A stretch of 64,000 bases of DNA. Source: DASWJZ01 sp038211615. GTDB lineage: Bacteria; Pseudomonadota; Alphaproteobacteria; Rhizobiales; Afifellaceae. The position numbers were made by a program, and so were the translations under genes. Below, one piece after another: positions 43,815 to 52,384 of this stretch (positions are counted from its first letter, which is position 1; every line of letters starts with the position of its first letter). The stretch spans positions 1 through 64,000 of the forward strand of contig JBBQVL010000006.1 in NCBI GenBank assembly GCA_038211615.1. The letters run 5' to 3'. The notes below the pieces were generated by a model, which did no database searches, had not been told where the DNA came from, and saw only the letters and a list, made by a program, of their open reading frames with translations.

Positions 43815-44291
43815 TCAGGCCACCGCCAGGTCAGCCCAGCCTGTGCTGTGCGGCGCAAAGAAATTGGCATGGCCGGTGATCCGCTTGAACAGCCACTCAC
43901 CGTTTACGCGCTGATATTCCTCATCGTATGCGCAGAGAAACCACTTGGCCTCCTTCCCTCCGTTCGTCCGCATCGTGGCGAGCATGATCATCCGCCATTT
44001 GCCGCGCGCCGTGTCCGGCCCGTCGATATCGATGATCGGGTTGGCCGCCAGATGTGCGCAGAAGATAAAGTCGCCCGCGTCATCCCTGAAATGCCTGTGA
44101 ATGGCTTCCCGGCCGACATACCGGCCGAAGGCTTCCTGATCCCACACGGCGTCCTCGGTAAAGAGGCTCGCGATGCCATCCGGGTCAAAATTGTCGTCGG
44201 CATAGGCCAGGTACTGGTGCTTCAGGCGGTTGATGGCCTCGATGGCCTCGAGCCGCTCGACGCGCCGCAGCAGTTCATCATTCGCTACCAT
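43815..44291 (-). CDS. SnoaL-like / NTF2-fold protein
   Basis: 158 residues. The pattern ELLRRVERLEAIEAINRLKH, then YADDNFDPDGIASLFTEDAVWD, a YVGREAIHRHF helix and LANPIIDIDGPDTARGKW, is that of nuclear-transport-factor-2 family enzymes (SnoaL_4). They include polyketide cyclases, small dehydratases and hydroxylase subunits. No active-site assignment is safe. It lies between the amidase and GntR regulator genes and is probably part of the same catabolic unit. Confidence 0.82.
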   Translation of the reverse strand: MVANDELLRRVERLEAIEAINRLKHQYLAYADDNFDPDGIASLFTEDAVWDQEAFGRYVGREAIHRHFRDDAGDFIFCAHLAANPIIDIDGPDTARGKWRMIMLATMRTNGGKEAKWFLCAYDEEYQRVNGEWLFKRITGHANFFAPHSTGWADLAVA

Positions 44292-44403
44292 CTTGAGCTC
44301 CCCTTATGTCTGGTTGGATCACTGCACCGGTCGGGCTTTGCCGCGGCCGACATGAGAAGTTCGCCGTGAACCTGGTCGGCTGACGAATTTCGCCGAGACG
44401 CTC

Positions 44404-45177
44404 CTAGCGCTGACTCGCGGGCGTTCCCTCCTGCCGCAAGGTCTCGTCCGCCTCGAGATCGATCCTGATATTCTGGATATGCTCGCGCATGGTGCGGAAG
44501 GCGGTCTCGCCGTGACCCTTCCTGATCGCCTCGAGAACGGTACGGTGGTCCTGAAAGTAGCGTTGTCCGCGATCCCCGAATTCGAAATTCCGGGCGCGCA
44601 TGAGGGTCCACAGCGGGCTCCTCATGCGCTGTCCAAGGTTGTCGTAGACCGCTTCGACGAGCGGGTTCTGGGTAGCGGCGGCGATCGCGCGGTGAAAGCC
44701 CCAGTCGGGCTCCCAGGCTTCGTGCCCTTGCCCGACCTCCTCCTCCATCTGCCGCACCGCGCGGTCCATGACACGGAGGTCCTGCGCGGTGCGCCGCTCC
44801 GCCGCGAGCTCGGCCGCGCCAGGTTCGATGAGCATCCGAACCTCGAGGATCTCGAGCGGCCCAACCTTGGCTATGAGCTTCGCGACCTCATCCATCACGC
44901 TGGTGCTGGCGACCCCGCTGTTGGCACCGATAAAGATACCGACCCCGGCCTTGATCTCCACGATGCCGAGCACTTCGAGCGCCGTCATTGCCTCCCGCAA
45001 TGCGGATCGACTGACGTTCAGCTGCTGCGCGAGCTGCCGCTCCGAAGGCAGTTTGTCGCCGGCGGCAATATCCCCTCTATTGATCAGCTTGAGGATCTGT
45101 TCGACGATTTCAGCATAGATTCGAGTAGGCCGGATCGGCTGCAGTTCGGTGATGTCGTGAATCTTCTGGGGAGCCAT
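44404..45177 (-). CDS. GntR-family regulator, FadR/FCD subfamily (copy 1)
   Basis: 257 residues. The N-terminal winged helix is PSERQLAQQLNVSRSALREA followed by MTALEVLGIVEIKAGVGIFI. The C-terminal FCD ligand-binding domain includes EVRMLIEPGAAELAAERR and WEPDWGFHRAIAAATQNPLV, whose histidines bind metal and ligand in this family. It is very similar to the second GntR at 60453-61223, nearly identical in the recognition helix, so both should bind the same operator. It lies downstream of its presumed ABC operon and probably represses it until a sugar-acid-like ligand is present. Confidence 0.9.
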   Translation of the reverse strand: MAPQKIHDITELQPIRPTRIYAEIVEQILKLINRGDIAAGDKLPSERQLAQQLNVSRSALREAMTALEVLGIVEIKAGVGIFIGANSGVASTSVMDEVAKLIAKVGPLEILEVRMLIEPGAAELAAERRTAQDLRVMDRAVRQMEEEVGQGHEAWEPDWGFHRAIAAATQNPLVEAVYDNLGQRMRSPLWTLMRARNFEFGDRGQRYFQDHRTVLEAIRKGHGETAFRTMREHIQNIRIDLEADETLRQEGTPASQR

Positions 45178-45221
45178 CTGTCAGACCGGGCGTAAGGGAT
45201 TGGATCAAGCGAGAGACGAGA

Positions 45222-46301
45222 TCAGCAGGAAAGCGCAGTGCCGTCGCCGGCGTCGAAGACAGATATCCGATCATCGCGGAAACGTACGCCTACGGCGTCG
45301 CCGGCAGCGATCGGCTCATGGATGTCGACGGCGGCAGCCACGAATTCCCTTCGGGCGAGGAGACCGCCGACATCCTTGGGTTCGATGAAGGCGATCACCA
45401 CGCTTCCGTATACCTCAACGAAGGCGACCGCCCCATCGAAAATCCCGCTGCCGGTCGGCCCCAGGACGATATCCTCCGGCCGGATGCCAAGCGTAACCGG
45501 CCTGTCGCCGCCTGCACGCGCAACCTTGAGCACACGGCCGGCGACAGTGGCGACTCCACTGCGCAGGTCGCCCTTGAGAAAGTTTATGCTCGGGCTGCCG
45601 ACGAAGTCGGCGACAAAGGTGGTTGCGGGTCGCTCATAGATGGTCACCGGATCGGCCACCTGCAGGATCTCGCCCTTGTTCATCACGGCGACACGGTCCG
45701 AGAGAACAAGCGCCTCGGTCTGATCATGCGTCACGTAGATCGTCGTCACCTTGTATTTCTGGTGGAGCCGCTTGATCTCCGTGCGCATGTGCTCGCGCAG
45801 CTTCAGGTCGAGGTTGGATAGCGGCTCGTCCATCAGGTAGCAGATCGGATTGCGGATCATCGCGCGACCGAGCGCGACGCGCTGACGCTCGCCGCCCGAG
45901 AGTTTCGCCGGCTTGCGGTGCAGGAGATGCTCGATTCCGAGGCTCCGCGCGGTGACGCCTGCCTTTTCGTCCGCCGCGGCCTTCGGCATTCCCGCTACCC
46001 TCAGGCTCGCGGTCATGTTCTGCAGCACCGTCATGTGCGGGTAGAGCGCGTAGGACTGGAACACCATCGCGATGTTGCGGTCGCCCGGATCGACCGCGGT
46101 GACGTCGCGCCCGCCGATATGGATCGAACCTTCTTCCGGCTCTTCAAGGCCGGCAACAAGGCGCAGCGTCGTCGTCTTGCCACAGCCGGAAGGGCCAAGA
46201 AGGGTCAGAAACTCGCCATCCGCGATTTCGAGATCGATGCCTTTGACTGCCACCGTGCCGTCGGCAAACCGCTTGACGAGATTACGAAGAGATACGGTCA
46301 T
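45222..46301 (-). CDS. Sugar ABC transporter ATPase, UgpC/MalK family (system 1)
   Basis: 359 residues. Walker A is GPSGCGKTT, the signature LSGGERQRVALGRA, and Walker B CYLMDEPLSNLD, followed by the switch histidine in TTIYVTHDQTEAL. The C-terminal ~120 residues form MalK-type TOBE/OB domains (GIRPEDIVLG). It powers uptake through the two permeases upstream (stop and start only 3 bp apart) and is cytoplasmic, membrane-associated. Confidence 0.94.
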   Translation of the reverse strand: MTVSLRNLVKRFADGTVAVKGIDLEIADGEFLTLLGPSGCGKTTTLRLVAGLEEPEEGSIHIGGRDVTAVDPGDRNIAMVFQSYALYPHMTVLQNMTASLRVAGMPKAAADEKAGVTARSLGIEHLLHRKPAKLSGGERQRVALGRAMIRNPICYLMDEPLSNLDLKLREHMRTEIKRLHQKYKVTTIYVTHDQTEALVLSDRVAVMNKGEILQVADPVTIYERPATTFVADFVGSPSINFLKGDLRSGVATVAGRVLKVARAGGDRPVTLGIRPEDIVLGPTGSGIFDGAVAFVEVYGSVVIAFIEPKDVGGLLARREFVAAAVDIHEPIAAGDAVGVRFRDDRISVFDAGDGTALSC

Positions 46302-46304
46302 GTC

Positions 46305-47129
46305 TTACTTCACGGCCCCAAGCGCGAGCCCGCGCGCGATGTGCTTCTGCAGCAGGAAGACGACGGCAATCATCGGCAGGAGCTGAATGGCCGCGCCGGC
46401 GCTGAGCGAACCCCAGAGGACGTTGTAGACGTCAATCGTCTTCTGCAGTGCGACCGGTATGGTCGTCACCTTCTGCAGGGTCAAAAAGAGTGCGAACAGA
46501 TACTCGTTCCAGCTGAAGACGAAGGTGAAGATCGCCGTGACGGCTATCCCGGGCGCCGCCATCGGAAGGACGAGGAAGAAGAGGATCCGCAGCCAGCCAA
46601 AGCCGTCGAGGCGCCCCGCCTCTTCCACCTCGCGCGGCAGATCGAGGAGAAAGCCGCGAAGGATCCAGACCGCGAAGGGCAGGCCGAACGCAACGTAGAC
46701 CACGATCAACGCGAGGTGAGTGTCGAGGAGCCCGACGGAATTGGCCATCTTGAAGTAGGGCAGCACGACCACGACACCGGGCATGAAGCGCAGAGAGAGG
46801 ACGGTCAAAGCCCAGAAGTCCCCGCTCATCAGGCCCATGCGCGAAACCGCGTAGGCGGCGGGGAAGGCAAGGATCATGACGATCAACGTCGAGACGCCGA
46901 CGGTGATCAGGCTGTTGACGATGACATCGCCGAAGCGGAAGCGGGTGAAGACCTCGATGTAGTGCTCGGTCGTCGGGGTGAAGAAGAAGAAGGTCGGCTC
47001 GGCCGAGTTGATCAGCATCGTCGGCTTGATCGAGGTGAGCATCACCCATGCGACCGGCGCCAGCCAGACGATCACGACGGCGAATGCCAGCACGTTCATG
47101 GCGCGCGAGTTGATGGATCGACGCTTCAT
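46305..47129 (-). CDS. Sugar ABC transporter permease, MalG type (system 1)
   Basis: 274 residues with six helices, starting VLAFAVVIVWLAPVAWVML. The EAA loop that docks the ATPase is EEAGRLDGFGWLRILFFLVLP. Its ATG overlaps the stop of the preceding permease (ATGA). It forms the inner-membrane channel with the MalF-type partner encoded upstream. Confidence 0.93.
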   Translation of the reverse strand: MKRRSINSRAMNVLAFAVVIVWLAPVAWVMLTSIKPTMLINSAEPTFFFFTPTTEHYIEVFTRFRFGDVIVNSLITVGVSTLIVMILAFPAAYAVSRMGLMSGDFWALTVLSLRFMPGVVVVLPYFKMANSVGLLDTHLALIVVYVAFGLPFAVWILRGFLLDLPREVEEAGRLDGFGWLRILFFLVLPMAAPGIAVTAIFTFVFSWNEYLFALFLTLQKVTTIPVALQKTIDVYNVLWGSLSAGAAIQLLPMIAVVFLLQKHIARGLALGAVK

Positions 47130-48058
47130 TTCATGTCGGCACGGCGTGCCGCCTTCTCCGACCGGTAGAGCGTATTCAGGAAGACGAACACGACCAGGTT
47201 GACGAGAACCAGCATCAGCAAGCCGCAGGCCGCCATCAGCCCCAGATGGCCCTGCTCGAAGAACGTATAGTCATAGGTGCTCATGACCAGCGTCGACGAG
47301 CCCGGCCCGCCCTTGGTCATGATGAAGTTGAGATCGAAGAAGCGGATCGAATCGACGATACGGATCAGGAGCACAACCATGATCACCGGCCTGATGAGCG
47401 GCAGAACGATGCGGGTGTAGTAGGAAACCCCGCGAATCCGGTCGAGCCGCGCGGCCTCGGTGATCTCGGGCGAGATGCTCTGGATTCCGGCGAGCAGGAT
47501 GAGCGCCACGAACGGCGTCCATTGCCAGCAATCCACGAACATCAGCGTGCCGAGCGCCGTATCGGTCGAGGACAGCCATGAATACCCTTCCAACCCGAGT
47601 CCCGAGAGAAACCAGTTGGCCAGGCCGGAAACCGGCTCGAAGATGAATCGCCAGGTCAGGCCCATGGCGATCGGCGAGATGAAGACCGGCACGATGATGA
47701 GTGTGCGAAGCACGCTGGCGCCACGCATTTTGCGATCGAGGAGGATCGCGAGAAGGAAGCCGACCACCATCTGGATCGTGACCACGACGACGGTCCAGTA
47801 GAGGGTCAGCCGAATGCTGTTCCAGAACCGATCGTCGCTGAAGAGATCGGTGTAGTTACGCCATCCGATGAAACGCGCGACCTTGGGATTGTAGAGAGGA
47901 TCGACCCGAAACGACAGGAAGACCGAATAGATGGTCGGGAAGATCGATAGCCCGAGAAGAACGAGGAGCGTGGGGGCGAGCAGGAGATAGGCGACGCGCC
48001 GACGATGCGCGGCCAGAGGCGCGTGACGCTTCCCCGTGAAGGAAGGTTCGGCCGCCAT
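47126..48058 (-). CDS. Sugar ABC transporter permease, MalF type (system 1)
   Basis: 310 residues from the ATG at 48058, with GGAGG eight bases upstream; a GTG at 48100 is open but less supported. There are six helices, the first being VAYLLLAPTLLVLLGLSIFP. The EAA loop is EITEAARLDRIRGVSYYTRI. It pairs with the MalG-type permease. Confidence 0.92.
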   Translation of the reverse strand: MAAEPSFTGKRHAPLAAHRRRVAYLLLAPTLLVLLGLSIFPTIYSVFLSFRVDPLYNPKVARFIGWRNYTDLFSDDRFWNSIRLTLYWTVVVVTIQMVVGFLLAILLDRKMRGASVLRTLIIVPVFISPIAMGLTWRFIFEPVSGLANWFLSGLGLEGYSWLSSTDTALGTLMFVDCWQWTPFVALILLAGIQSISPEITEAARLDRIRGVSYYTRIVLPLIRPVIMVVLLIRIVDSIRFFDLNFIMTKGGPGSSTLVMSTYDYTFFEQGHLGLMAACGLLMLVLVNLVVFVFLNTLYRSEKAARRADMK

Positions 48059-48120
48059 GGGCCGAACCTCCATCGTATCCGCCGACACTTTTGACTGCAC
48101 CAGACGAAGGATTTTTCAGT

Positions 48121-49515
48121 CTACTGGTAATATCCCCCGTCTTCCATCAGCCGACGCGTGCGATCGTCCATCGCCTTGAGCGCCGCGTCGATATCCTTGA
48201 TGCCGTTGACGAAGTCCGCGCATTCCTCGCCAATCAGCGCCTGGATCGCGTTGGCTTCGGGGATCTGCATCAGGTACGGCACCGTGTGCGGGAACACCTT
48301 GTAGAGACCCTCGAGGAACTGCCGGTCCTGGTGACGGCCAAGGATCGAAGCACGCGCGGGCTGTCCGCCGGCCGCCACGATCGCGTCGCCGATCGCCGGA
48401 TCGGTGAAATCGCCGGAGTTGAAGTATTTCATCCAGGCCCAGGCCGCTTCCTTCTGCTGCCCGCCGCTGTTGATGAACTGGCCCAGCCCGCCCATCTGCG
48501 CTTTCTGGCCGGCGCCCGGGCTCTTCCCTGCCGGCGGCAGGTCGAAATAGATGGAGTCGGCGAACTTCGTGAAGCTCGGGTCGTTCAGCACCGCCGTGCC
48601 CCAGCACACCGGACCATAGACGGCACTGCCCTCGGCGAACGCCTTGTTGACCTCGTCCTCGGTGGCGTTGGCGCTGACCGGATGGGCGTATTTCATCAGC
48701 TCCTGGATCACGCGCAACGCCTCGTAGCCGGCGTCGCTCGCGAACACAGGGTTCCAGCCGCCCTTTTCCATCTTGTCGAACCACCAGCCGCCGCATGTGG
48801 CGTGCACGCCCCAGAACACAGTGCCGGCCCAGGCCCCGCGCTGGAAGCAGGCGATGTTGCCGTACTGTCCGGTGTCGGGACTGTGCAACTGCTTGGCAAT
48901 GGCGATCGCCTCGTCCCATGTCGTCGGTGGCTTGCCGCCAGCCTTGTCGAAGACATCCTTGCGATAGAAGGTCGTCATGACGTTGCCGTCGTCGGTCAGG
49001 CCGAAGGTCGACCCGCCGTTTGACGGGATGCGATAGAGAGCCGACACGGATTCCGGCACGTCCTTCAGGTAGTCGTCGCGCCAGGCGGTGTCCTGGGCGA
49101 GAAGGTCGTCGATCGGATCCATCCCGCCGGTCGCGTTGATTCCCGGGAAGCGGCCCCAGTCGACGTAGCTCACGTCGAAATCCGAGTTCTTGACCGACAT
49201 GCGTGCGGTGAGCGTCTGGAAGTAGTCGGTGCCGGGCTGGCCGGCAAACACGACTTCCACGTTCGGGAACACCTTGTTGAACAGCGGCTGTACAGCGCGC
49301 TGCGTGTCGCCCCAGCGCTTGCCCTCCTGGAAGAAGAGCGTGACCTTCCCGCCAACGTCGGCGAACACTTCATCCGGAGCGTAGGCTGTCGCAATCGCGC
49401 CGACTGTCGTAGCGGCGGTTGCCTTCAGAAACTTGCGGCGGGTGAGCCAGCCTCTCCTGTCTTCAGCTACCCTGGCGATGATCGATAATGCTGCCTCATG
49501 ATCACGGTCGTTCAC
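48121..49515 (-). CDS. Extracellular solute-binding protein family 1 with Tat signal (system 1)
   Basis: 464 residues from the GTG at 49515, which follows AAGGAGG; a longer reading exists but lacks this site. About 30 residues in is a Tat motif (TRRKFLKATAATTVGAIATA), so the protein is likely exported folded. The mature part is a family 1 carbohydrate-type binding protein (GKVTLFFQEGKRWGDTQRA, GNVMTTFYRKDVFDKAGGKP, PPTTWDEAIAIAKQL). It should deliver substrate to the permeases at 46305-48058. A 62-bp gap separates it from the MalF-type gene. Confidence 0.9.
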   Translation of the reverse strand: MNDRDHEAALSIIARVAEDRRGWLTRRKFLKATAATTVGAIATAYAPDEVFADVGGKVTLFFQEGKRWGDTQRAVQPLFNKVFPNVEVVFAGQPGTDYFQTLTARMSVKNSDFDVSYVDWGRFPGINATGGMDPIDDLLAQDTAWRDDYLKDVPESVSALYRIPSNGGSTFGLTDDGNVMTTFYRKDVFDKAGGKPPTTWDEAIAIAKQLHSPDTGQYGNIACFQRGAWAGTVFWGVHATCGGWWFDKMEKGGWNPVFASDAGYEALRVIQELMKYAHPVSANATEDEVNKAFAEGSAVYGPVCWGTAVLNDPSFTKFADSIYFDLPPAGKSPGAGQKAQMGGLGQFINSGGQQKEAAWAWMKYFNSGDFTDPAIGDAIVAAGGQPARASILGRHQDRQFLEGLYKVFPHTVPYLMQIPEANAIQALIGEECADFVNGIKDIDAALKAMDDRTRRLMEDGGYYQ

Positions 49516-49713
49516 ATCATCCTCCTTGTCGAGCGGCGCCATCCGGCGGATCTTGAGAGAGCGGTCCCGAAGAGTCTCTGCGACGCGATCGGAAGAGCCG
49601 TGCATGCCTCCCGGAAACAATTCCAACGGCTGCTCGTCGCCACCAAATCCCCCTCCCCCCGGCGCATAGGCTCCCCCTCCTTAGCGCTGACAACGGCTGC
49701 GACCATAAGCGTC

Positions 49714-49724
49714 TGGTCGGGCCA
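49714..49724. promoter_or_regulatory. Candidate GntR operator of ABC system 1
   Basis: TGGTCGGGCCA fits the FadR-subfamily half-site pattern TGGT-N3-ACCA with one mismatch (GCCA). It lies just downstream of the predicted -10 box, where a bound repressor would block transcription. The matching site upstream of the second GntR gene (61237-61247) supports it. Confidence 0.45.
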
Positions 49725-49736
49725 TCGGGCCGAGGC

Positions 49737-49765
49737 ATCAGAACAATAATGACATCAGCCGTCAA
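49737..49765 (-). promoter_or_regulatory. Candidate sigma-70 promoter of ABC system 1
   Basis: On the minus strand, TTGACG (49760-49765) is followed after 17 bp by TCTGAT (49737-49742), with five and four of six consensus matches respectively. The predicted start near 49729 leaves a ~210-nt leader before the binding-protein gene. Confidence 0.45.
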
Positions 49766-50070
49766 GAGGCGTGCTTGCACGATTTTTAGGCGGTTCCGAC
49801 CGGTCGCTTTCTGCCCAGGCCGGCGATCATTAACTCATTGACACCTTTGGATAATCATATGCGTTTCGGGTGTGTGGCCCGCACAGGTTGTGGCCCCGAT
49901 TCCGCTGCGGCGATTTCTTCGTCACCGGTCGCTCGATCTGGCGTCAGCGAAGGCTCCCGAGAGCCGGTCTGATGGGCCGGTCTGACCAGAGAGGACGGGC
50001 ACGGCACTGCCGCGATGACCGTCGGCGAGCTCGACGCATCATTGGTCGCGCCGTCGTTCGGCAGGCGTGT

Positions 50071-51225
50071 TTACGGCAAGGCCGTCTTGACCAGCGCGGT
50101 CCAGTAGCCAGCGCCATAGACGAGCGCCTCGTCGTTGAAATCGTAGAGGGGGCTGTGAAGGTTGGGGCCTTCGCCGGTGCCGAGCCAGACATAATTGCCG
50201 GGGCAGACGTTCAGCATGAACGCAAAGTCCTCGGACGCCATCGACGGCATTGGATCGTGTATGAGGCTGTCGGCGCCGACGACCAGAGCGGCCGCGCGGC
50301 CAGCGACATCCGTCTCCTCGGCGTAATTGACGGTCGCCGGATACCGGCGCTCGTAGCGCAGCGTGCTTGTCGCTCCGTGCGCCGCGCAGAGGCCGCGGGC
50401 GATCTCACCGATTCGAGCCTCGATCCGCTCTTGCACGCCAAGCTTGAAGGAACGCGCCGTCCCGCGCAACACGACCTCGGCGGGGATCACGTTCCAGCTA
50501 TCCCCGCCATGCACCTGTGTCACGCTGACGACGGCCGAATCGACCGGATGCACCGTACGGCTGGCGATGGTTTGCAATGCCCCGATGATCTCGCCCGCGA
50601 TTACGATCGGATCGATCGTCTCGTTCGGCATCGCTCCGTGCCCGCCGTGCCCGTGAATCGTCAGCTCGAAGACGTCGTAGGCCGCCATCAGCGGGCCGGG
50701 CTTGAGCGCAAAGGTGCCGAGAGGCTGGCCGGGCCAATTGTGCATGCCGTAGATCGCGCTCATCGGAAATCGGTCGAAGAGCCCCTCTTCGATCATGCGG
50801 CGGCCGCCGCCTTCATTTTCTTCCGCCGGCTGAAAGATGAAGTGCACGGTGCCGGCGAAGTCGCGCGTGGCAGCGAGATGCTTGGCGGCGCCGAGAAGCA
50901 TGGACATATGTCCGTCGTGCCCGCAGGCGTGCATCTTGCCCGGGCGGCGCGAGCGGTACTCGCGGTTCGTCCGCTCCTCGATGTCGAGGGCGTCCATATC
51001 CGCGCGCAGGCCGATTGCCGGCCCGGTCCGATCTCCCTTCAGCGTCGCAACGACTCCCGTGCCGGCGAGGCCGCGATCGACCTCCAACCCAAACGATTCA
51101 AGCAACGCTCCGACGTAGGTGGAGGTCGCCTTCTCCTCGAAGGCGGTCTCGGGAATCGTGTGCAGGTGCCGGCGCCATCTCACCATGTCGGGCTTGAGCG
51201 CTTCGATCTCGTTCGTCGGAGGCAT
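50071..51225 (-). CDS. M20 family amidohydrolase (hippurate hydrolase / IAA-amino acid hydrolase type)
   Basis: 384 residues from the ATG at 51225, preceded by AAAGGAGAGCC. M20D signatures are WRRHLHTIPETAFEEKAT, IGLRADMDALDIEE, MHACGHDGHMSMLL with the metal-binding Cys/His, FIFQPAEENEGGGRRMIEEG with catalytic Glu residues, and SMASEDFAFML. It removes an acyl group from an N-acyl amino acid or similar amide in the cytosol. It lies 69 bp after the reductoisomerase-like gene in the same direction. Its role would be to open an amide in the imported compound. Confidence 0.92.
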   Translation of the reverse strand: MPPTNEIEALKPDMVRWRRHLHTIPETAFEEKATSTYVGALLESFGLEVDRGLAGTGVVATLKGDRTGPAIGLRADMDALDIEERTNREYRSRRPGKMHACGHDGHMSMLLGAAKHLAATRDFAGTVHFIFQPAEENEGGGRRMIEEGLFDRFPMSAIYGMHNWPGQPLGTFALKPGPLMAAYDVFELTIHGHGGHGAMPNETIDPIVIAGEIIGALQTIASRTVHPVDSAVVSVTQVHGGDSWNVIPAEVVLRGTARSFKLGVQERIEARIGEIARGLCAAHGATSTLRYERRYPATVNYAEETDVAGRAAALVVGADSLIHDPMPSMASEDFAFMLNVCPGNYVWLGTGEGPNLHSPLYDFNDEALVYGAGYWTALVKTALP

Positions 51226-51294
51226 CGGCTCTCCTTTCATGGGTCCTGGCGTCTCGCGTGGATGGCCGCTCGCCTTCCCGCAGCCGGCAAGACC

Positions 51295-52299
51295 TCAGTG
51301 TCCGTCGCTGCCACGCTCAAGCACGCCGAGGGTGCGCAACAGCCGCTCTTCCTCGGCGATCATGGGATGCGCCATGTTCTCGCGACGCAGCCTGGTCCAG
51401 CGGGGCATGCCGGCCTTCTGCTCAAGCGCCCAATCGCGCGCGAAGGTGCCGTCCGTTATATTGCGGATGAGCCGCCGCAGGCGATCACGCTCAACCTTCT
51501 CCTCCTCCTCGCTCAGGCGGCCAGTGACCTCCTGGCCGTATTGGCTGGTCTGGGAGTGGAGGACGAGCTGGTGAAAGAGCCCATGCGTCATGTGCACCCG
51601 GGCAAGTTCCATCTCCTCGCCGGATGCCCAGAACTCGAGCAGCGCAGCCTCCGGGCTCGCGCCTGCCTCGACCAGCAGCTCATAGGCCCGACGGAGGCTG
51701 TAGACATAGCCGAAGTGCTCGTTGAACAGGTCGCAGAGGGTTTCCTCGTCGCAGCTCGACTCGAAAGCGCCGCGCATCAGCGTACCGATTCCCTTGGAGA
51801 CCGCGAGCATCCTGTCGTGCGCATCACCGGAGGCATCCTGGTGGACGGCGACGAGGCTCGGGAAACCGGTGCCATCGACATAGGTGTTCCGCACACCCGT
51901 GCCGATCATGCGCGGTGCGATCATCAGGACGTCGACATCCGACGGATATTTGAGGTGGCCGTATGTCACGTTATAGCCGCTGGCGACAATCAAGGTCTCG
52001 CCTGCCTTCAAATGCGGCCGCACGTCCTGCTCGAAGACTTCCGGCATGATCTCATCGGGAACCAGCAGGGCGTGATAGTCCGAGATCTGAGCGGCACTCG
52101 CCACATCGCGGGTATCGAAGCCGTCAGCGACCGCGCGCGCGTGCGAACTGTCGCGGACGCTTCCCACCACCACGGCGACGCCGCTGTCCCTGAGATTCTG
52201 CGCCCAGGCGGCGCCCTGATTGCCGTAGCCGATGATGTTGACGGTTTTTCCAGCGAGAAGCCCGAGGTCGCCGTCCTCGCTATTGTACATTCTCACCAA
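51295..52299 (-). CDS. Divergent ketol-acid reductoisomerase homologue
   Basis: 334 residues, the length of class I KARI. The N-terminal Rossmann domain is clear (VNIIGYGNQGAAWAQNLRDS), and the C-terminal knotted domain keeps DLFNEHFG (Asp190, Glu194), the VEAGASPEAALLE glutamate (Glu222) and the SQTSQYG serine. Three usually invariant positions differ: His of AHG is Ser107 (ASGYN), Lys of the APK motif is Arg130, and the second glutamate of ExxxE is Ser226. It is therefore unlikely to be the branched-chain amino-acid enzyme IlvC. With peptidases and sugar-acid genes around it, it may oxidise or reduce and rearrange a different keto acid. Confidence 0.82.
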   Translation of the reverse strand: MVRMYNSEDGDLGLLAGKTVNIIGYGNQGAAWAQNLRDSGVAVVVGSVRDSSHARAVADGFDTRDVASAAQISDYHALLVPDEIMPEVFEQDVRPHLKAGETLIVASGYNVTYGHLKYPSDVDVLMIAPRMIGTGVRNTYVDGTGFPSLVAVHQDASGDAHDRMLAVSKGIGTLMRGAFESSCDEETLCDLFNEHFGYVYSLRRAYELLVEAGASPEAALLEFWASGEEMELARVHMTHGLFHQLVLHSQTSQYGQEVTGRLSEEEEKVERDRLRRLIRNITDGTFARDWALEQKAGMPRWTRLRRENMAHPMIAEEERLLRTLGVLERGSDGH

Positions 52300-52384
52300 G
52301 GGAAATTCTCCAACGTGTTTGTATCGTTTCCGGAATCCTGCGCGCCGCCTCCTTCCGGCGCGGAAAGTCTCGCTCCCTCCTCCC

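Larger units (their letters stand above)
49516..50070. other. Gene-free spacer with the promoter region of ABC system 1
   Basis: It separates the M20 hydrolase stop (50071) from the binding-protein start (49515). No ORF has convincing coding character. The left part is a likely 5' leader; it holds the promoter and palindrome listed below. A CCGGTCTGA direct repeat occurs near 49965 and 49979. An AT-rich stretch near 49830-49862 (ATTGACACC, GGATAATCATATG) is a further possible promoter. Confidence 0.6.
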
